DNA of 64,000 nt from Tyto alba. Its lineage: Eukaryota > Chordata > Aves > Strigiformes > Tytonidae. Location of the stretch: positions 25,537,936-25,601,935 of the forward strand of contig NW_024881327.1 of the NCBI RefSeq assembly GCF_018691265.1, in the 5' to 3' direction. The first letter of the stretch is position 1. The number at the start of each line of letters is the position of its first letter. The notes beneath the pieces were generated by a model. It did no database searches. It was not told the DNA's origin and saw only the letters and a list, made by a program, of their open reading frames with translations. This document shows, piece after piece, positions 39,971-64,000 of this stretch. A program made the position numbers and the translations under genes.

Positions 39971-42900
39971 AGAGACAGCAAGCCCCGGGAAGTTGTGACA
40001 GGTCAGGGAAGAGAGGGGAGGGGGGTTGTCCGGTTCCTCTGCTGTTTCTTTGTGTCTTGTTTTTAATGAGCCTTTGGCGACCAGAGAAGCAGATGCATAA
40101 ACAAAAGCTTGCTGGCTCTGTTTGACCAAGGCGAGATTTCTCTCTTCATCCTGTTGCACAAACCATTCCTAGGGCTGGTCTGCAGAAACAGAATTTCCCC
40201 TACAAGGGGGCTATGGCAGAAAGAGGCTGCAGGGAAGGAGGAAAATAACCCCAGGGGCTGGGAACACACTGATTTCAGGATGGGATCTGCTCTCCAAGGG
40301 ACTCTGGCAGATACTGTGCGAGCAAGGAATCGGTCAGACGAAACACGGAGTGATGCACGTGGTCTGACTGCATCCTGTATGTCAGCTACCAGCTCTCCTG
40401 CACATCTCCAGGTCTGGTCCCACACTGGGCTGAGATCTGCTTGGTGTGGCAGGAGGGCTGAATGTTCGTGGAGCTCCTTCCAGCCCTCCATTTCTTTACT
40501 GGTATTGCCTGGACAAGGCAGGGGCAGGCTTTTCTGAACAAAACCAGATTTTAAATGCCTTGATGGGATTGCCTGTTATTTAAGGCAGATGAGGGTGCTG
40601 AGATAGAGGGTGGGGTAGCTTTAGAAGCCATTGCATGTTGTTTTCAGGAGCCCAGGAAATTTCCCAGATTGAAACTGTGTCTGGGGACGAAAGAAATCCC
40701 ACCCTGTACTCCCTCAATAAGATGAATATATTTGGCTTCTCTCACTAGCTCCCCATGGTTCATCCCTGATAGTCTCTGGTGCAAACTGGGCTATGCTAGA
40801 TACTCTACAAGTCTAAAGGATGACACAAAGACTGTGCAGAGATTATAGCCTAAAAGGCTGGATAAGAAAGCTGCCATCACTTGAATCTCTTGGCTTTTGG
40901 TTTTGTAAGCAGACATCTAGTGTCCCGTATCTATCATGGTGGCAGTGTACGCAGGTGAATCTTTCACTTGGACTTTAGGTGACTGTCTTCTGTGCTCGGG
41001 TCAATTTTTCTCTCAGAGGTTCCCCCTGGCATCTTCCAGTGACAATCCACTTGACAAAGCCCCATCAAAGCTCAAAATAGAAAAATCAGTATAGCAAAGC
41101 ACATATGATACCATACACCCTGTGTCAGTAAAGGTACCTCACATCTTTCCTAACTCTCCCTTTCCCCAGACACCTAGCATTTCCAGTGATTCTTGACTAT
41201 AGTTTTCACTTGATCTTGCTAGAGGATTAGTCCCACCAACACCATGTTTGTAAGTGTTTTGATTCAGATGAAAAGCCCTGCATCTGTAGAATGACTCTCC
41301 AGAGTAAAGTTCTTGTGCTTAAATGTTTACAGGGTTGGGGACCCATTCAAGTATCTGGAGTGTAAAGAAGTTATCTTCTGGTTTGCTTTTTGGTATCACA
41401 AATGTCCCTGGTACTATAGGGGTGACAATTCATACAGTGAAGCAGCAGTTCCTGGAGCATTATTCTAGTTAACAAGATTATACTGAGAGCCAGGCAAAGT
41501 ACTGAAGGATTGTATCTCGTTTAGGAAGCACAGTGTAAAGACTGAGATCTCACTGGCATCACTCAAGGAGATAAAAACACTTTGTGCTTTTGAAATGTGC
41601 ACTTCCCTGTGGATGCCCAACAGTCACAAGGTGCAAGCTCCTCGCTGACAGCTGCTCAGTTTGAGGTGTGCACTCACCAGCCAGGAGATTTGTGTATTTG
41701 AGGGGTTAGCCCCCCTCCTTTCCTTCTCTTCCCTTTCTCAGGACACTGCGGGGGAGAAGGAGGCAGGGGACATGGCAAACATCAAAGGGCTTGGGGAGGG
41801 CTAGCATTCATCTACCTTTGCTTAGGGCGAACAGTGGGTATTTGTTCCCATAAAGCTCAGGCACCAAAATAATTTTTGACAATGAAACCAACCACTTCTC
41901 TCCAAACCACTCACTCAATAGCAACAACTGTGCGTGAAAACAGAGCCTAAGTGGTAATGCAGCAAGGTGCAGTTGCACATTGTCTAACTAAAATGCAGAA
42001 AAGTCACTTGTTAAAATCAGTATAGTGGCATATTTTCTACAGACTGCATTTTTGGAAGCTCATGTGGGAATGCAGAATGCACTAAAATGAGCTGCCAGTG
42101 ATTTACTGTGTTCTATGGATCCTGGAATGATGTCGTGTGAATAATTTTTCAATTTACCCCTATAATTTCATTTGTTTTGTTGACTAGCTAAACTGATGTG
42201 GAGGCAAACAGTTCTTGCAGGTCATCCATCCCCTATCAAAATTTTTCTCTTTGTAGTCAAACCCAACAAAACCAGCATCACCACAAGTAAAGTTATCAAA
42301 ACTGGCTCTTTAGCAGTAGGTACCCTTGGTTCTCACTAGGTATTTATCACACAAACCCTATGTGCAGCCTAGTCTCAGCAAGGGTCAGTTGTTTAGTAAC
42401 CACTGCCAGAGTTCCCCAAATCACTTAGAAATACTAATGACCTGACCTGCAGTACAATGGATGTAGGGATATTAATAAGGGCTACCGATTTTCTGGTTTA
42501 AGAGCCCATAAAAATAGCAGGAACACATTTGATTTGCATGATACCGACTTTCTGCCTCTTGAACATGAGTCTTCCTTGACTTTTCATGGATTTTCTTGTA
42601 TTTCCGGGAAAAAGCAGTATAGAAAGTTGGCTTCTCCCCCTCCCTGTATCTTTCTGTGAGCAACAGGAGTGTAATTTCAAAATAAATTACACTCATCCCT
42701 GAGTACAGTAAAACAGCTAGAATTGCATAGTGTGCAAAATAAAATCACTGCTTCATTGACTTAGTCATTTGTGGACAAGAGCACATGCAGATTTGCAGGG
42801 AAAGAAAAAAATGTAGCATGTAGAAGTACATATGTGCATATGCATGCATAGTTATGTACATAGCTGTGCGTTTGTATCTACTTTGTTATCTACCTATTTA

Positions 42901-43541
42901 TCTATCGACACAGATGTATTTATGTTTTTGTATATGGATAAAGCACCAATGACCATGTATTTATTTCTCCCAGAGGACTACCTCGCACATTTCTCTTTCA
43001 ATAGTCACTGGTTAATAATTTTGATTAAAAGGTATAGTTCCAGTTGGGGGGGTTCCTTTTTGGAAAAAAATCAAACTTTTGGTGTGAAAGTGGTTACTGC
43101 CACCGGGTAGCATGCTGCAGCGAGAGGGTTGGGGCGGTTGGGGGGTGGGAAGGGTGACCCTCGCAGGCAGATTTTGGATCCCGTGAGACGTGATGTGGTC
43201 AGTTAGGCTGGCGGGTACATGCTCTGTAGTTCAGGGGGGTCCCACGTTGTGAACTCAGCACTGATACCGCCAGACACGTCAAACCCGGTGGGATGAAGTC
43301 GCTGCCGGCAGGAAGACGGTCACTGCGTGCGCCCCCTCGGCTTGGTCTGTGGGGGTAATTTCTGTCGAGGGGATTTTAAGAAACCCCAAACACACACGAT
43401 GGAAGCGCCAGTCGAATTTCAGTGCTCGCGACCTCGCTGCCTTAGGCCCTCTTGCCGCCGAGCAGGGAGGAGAGCTCCCGGGGGAACCCCCCCCCCCCCC
43501 TTAAAACAGAGCATCCCCGCCGGGCTCGCCCGCGGGGCCCT

Positions 43542-43613
43542 GGGGGCGGGGCCACGGCGGGATGGGCGTGGCCTAGACGACAGGCCCCGCCCCCGGGCAC
43601 AAGAGGGGCGGTG
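43542..43613 (+). promoter_or_regulatory. KDR: Cluster of GC boxes in the KDR core promoter
   Basis: Three GC boxes (Sp1/KLF type) are seen: GGGGGCGGGGCC at 43542-43553, CCCCGCCCCC at 43585-43594, and GGGGCGGTG at 43605-43613. GGGCGTGGCC at 43564-43573 could be a KLF site or a hypoxia element, since it contains the RCGTG core. Mammalian KDR promoters depend on Sp1 sites just upstream of the start, so the arrangement fits. Confidence 0.65.
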
Positions 43614-43655
43614 CTGCTCGCCGGGCTCCCGCATCCCCGCCGTGCGGTGCGGCGC

Positions 43656-43703
43656 GCTCGGCTCGGCTCGGCTCGGCTCGGCTCGGCTCGGCTCGGCTCG
43701 GCT
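43656..43703 (+). repeat. (GCTCG)9 pentanucleotide repeat in the predicted KDR 5'UTR
   Basis: Nine perfect GCTCG units (45 bases) plus a partial unit end 69 bases before the start codon. The tract adds no ATG. It is probably transcribed as leader sequence and would form GC-rich structure. Length is likely to vary between individuals. Confidence 0.9.
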
Positions 43704-43771
43704 GCCGGCCCGACGGCGCGGTCGGGCACGGAGGGTTCGCTCCGCGCCCCGCAGCGCTCGGCGGTCGCGGG

Positions 43772-63718
<19,947 letters not shown>

Positions 63719-64000
63719 GTAGGATATGTCTTCTCCTGGTGTTGGAACAGCTGTCATTGGTGGGGGCTGATGAGGGACATTGGGGACTGTGTGATTTCCA
63801 AAGCTCCCTCAAAGCTGTGTGTGGTGTATTTCCTTGATGACCAAAGTTCCTGAGCTATGTATTATCTAGTTCAGCATCCCAAACGATTCAGCCCAATCCC
63901 AGATAATATCAGGCATGCACTTTATGCATTTCCACACACTTTTGGTCCTTTTCAGACTTCTCTGGTCCTGACACTCTGAGGTGGGATGTCATAAGAAATA

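Larger units (their letters stand above)
37461..43419. other. Proximal KDR upstream region
   Basis: Six kilobases before the CpG island without a supported gene. A small CpG-rich patch at 39910-39965 stands out, and ATGT/TATC-rich simple sequence lies at about 42825-42905. Proximal KDR regulatory DNA would be expected here, but no single element is proven. Confidence 0.5.

Noticed and set aside
39692..40537. Overlapping 133 to 155-codon frames on both strands
   Set aside because: A locally higher GC content reduces stop codons. No coding signature was found.

Overview
The window is vertebrate nuclear DNA, almost certainly from a bird. It holds the 5' two thirds of KDR (VEGFR2, also Flk1/Quek1), the receptor tyrosine kinase for VEGF-A, on the plus strand. 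Bird origin is inferred from an encoded protein with avian-type KDR features (for example the extra residue before the kinase-insert tyrosine and the VIVEY hinge), from CR1 LINE remnants including one with a clear CR1 3' end, and from compact introns. I cannot name the species. The N-terminus and Ig domain 1 appear to differ at several positions from the chicken protein as I remember it.

Layout: bases 1 to about 43,400 are intergenic, and I could support no protein-coding or RNA gene there. By amniote synteny (PDGFRA-KIT-KDR-SRD5A3), the 5' side of KDR faces SRD5A3, so this is probably the KDR-SRD5A3 spacer and a likely place for long-range KDR enhancers. It contains a CR1 3' end at about 14.5 kb, an old minus-strand CR1 piece at about 37 kb, two diverged copies of an unidentified repeat at 11.7 and 13.0 kb, a short minisatellite at 12.2 kb, a very long CCTCT pentanucleotide array (about 97 uninterrupted units) at 20.7-21.2 kb, and an isolated CpG-rich patch with a NotI site at 39.9 kb.

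From about 43.4 to 44.4 kb lies a TATA-less CpG-island promoter with GC boxes and a (GCTCG)9 repeat just before the start codon. KDR starts at 43,772. I mapped 21 coding exons by open frame, GT/AG splice sites and an unbroken phase chain. They give 979 codons plus one base: an 18-residue signal-peptide-like start, seven Ig domains, one transmembrane helix, the juxtamembrane segment, the kinase N-lobe and the first part of the kinase insert. The rest of the kinase insert, catalytic loop, activation loop and C-tail (normally about nine more exons) lie beyond base 64,000.

The most interesting signal is in intron 13. The donor is weak, the in-frame read-through adds only six residues before a stop, and a perfect AATAAA lies 20 bases after that stop, followed by GU-rich DNA. 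This is a compact terminal exon for a soluble VEGFR2 of about 656 residues, the same intron used for soluble VEGFR2 in mammals. Other points are motif clusters in introns 1 and 10 matching the positions of known mouse Flk1 enhancers, a sharp CpG-rich spike centred on exon 10, and the pentanucleotide array as a possible non-B DNA or expansion locus.
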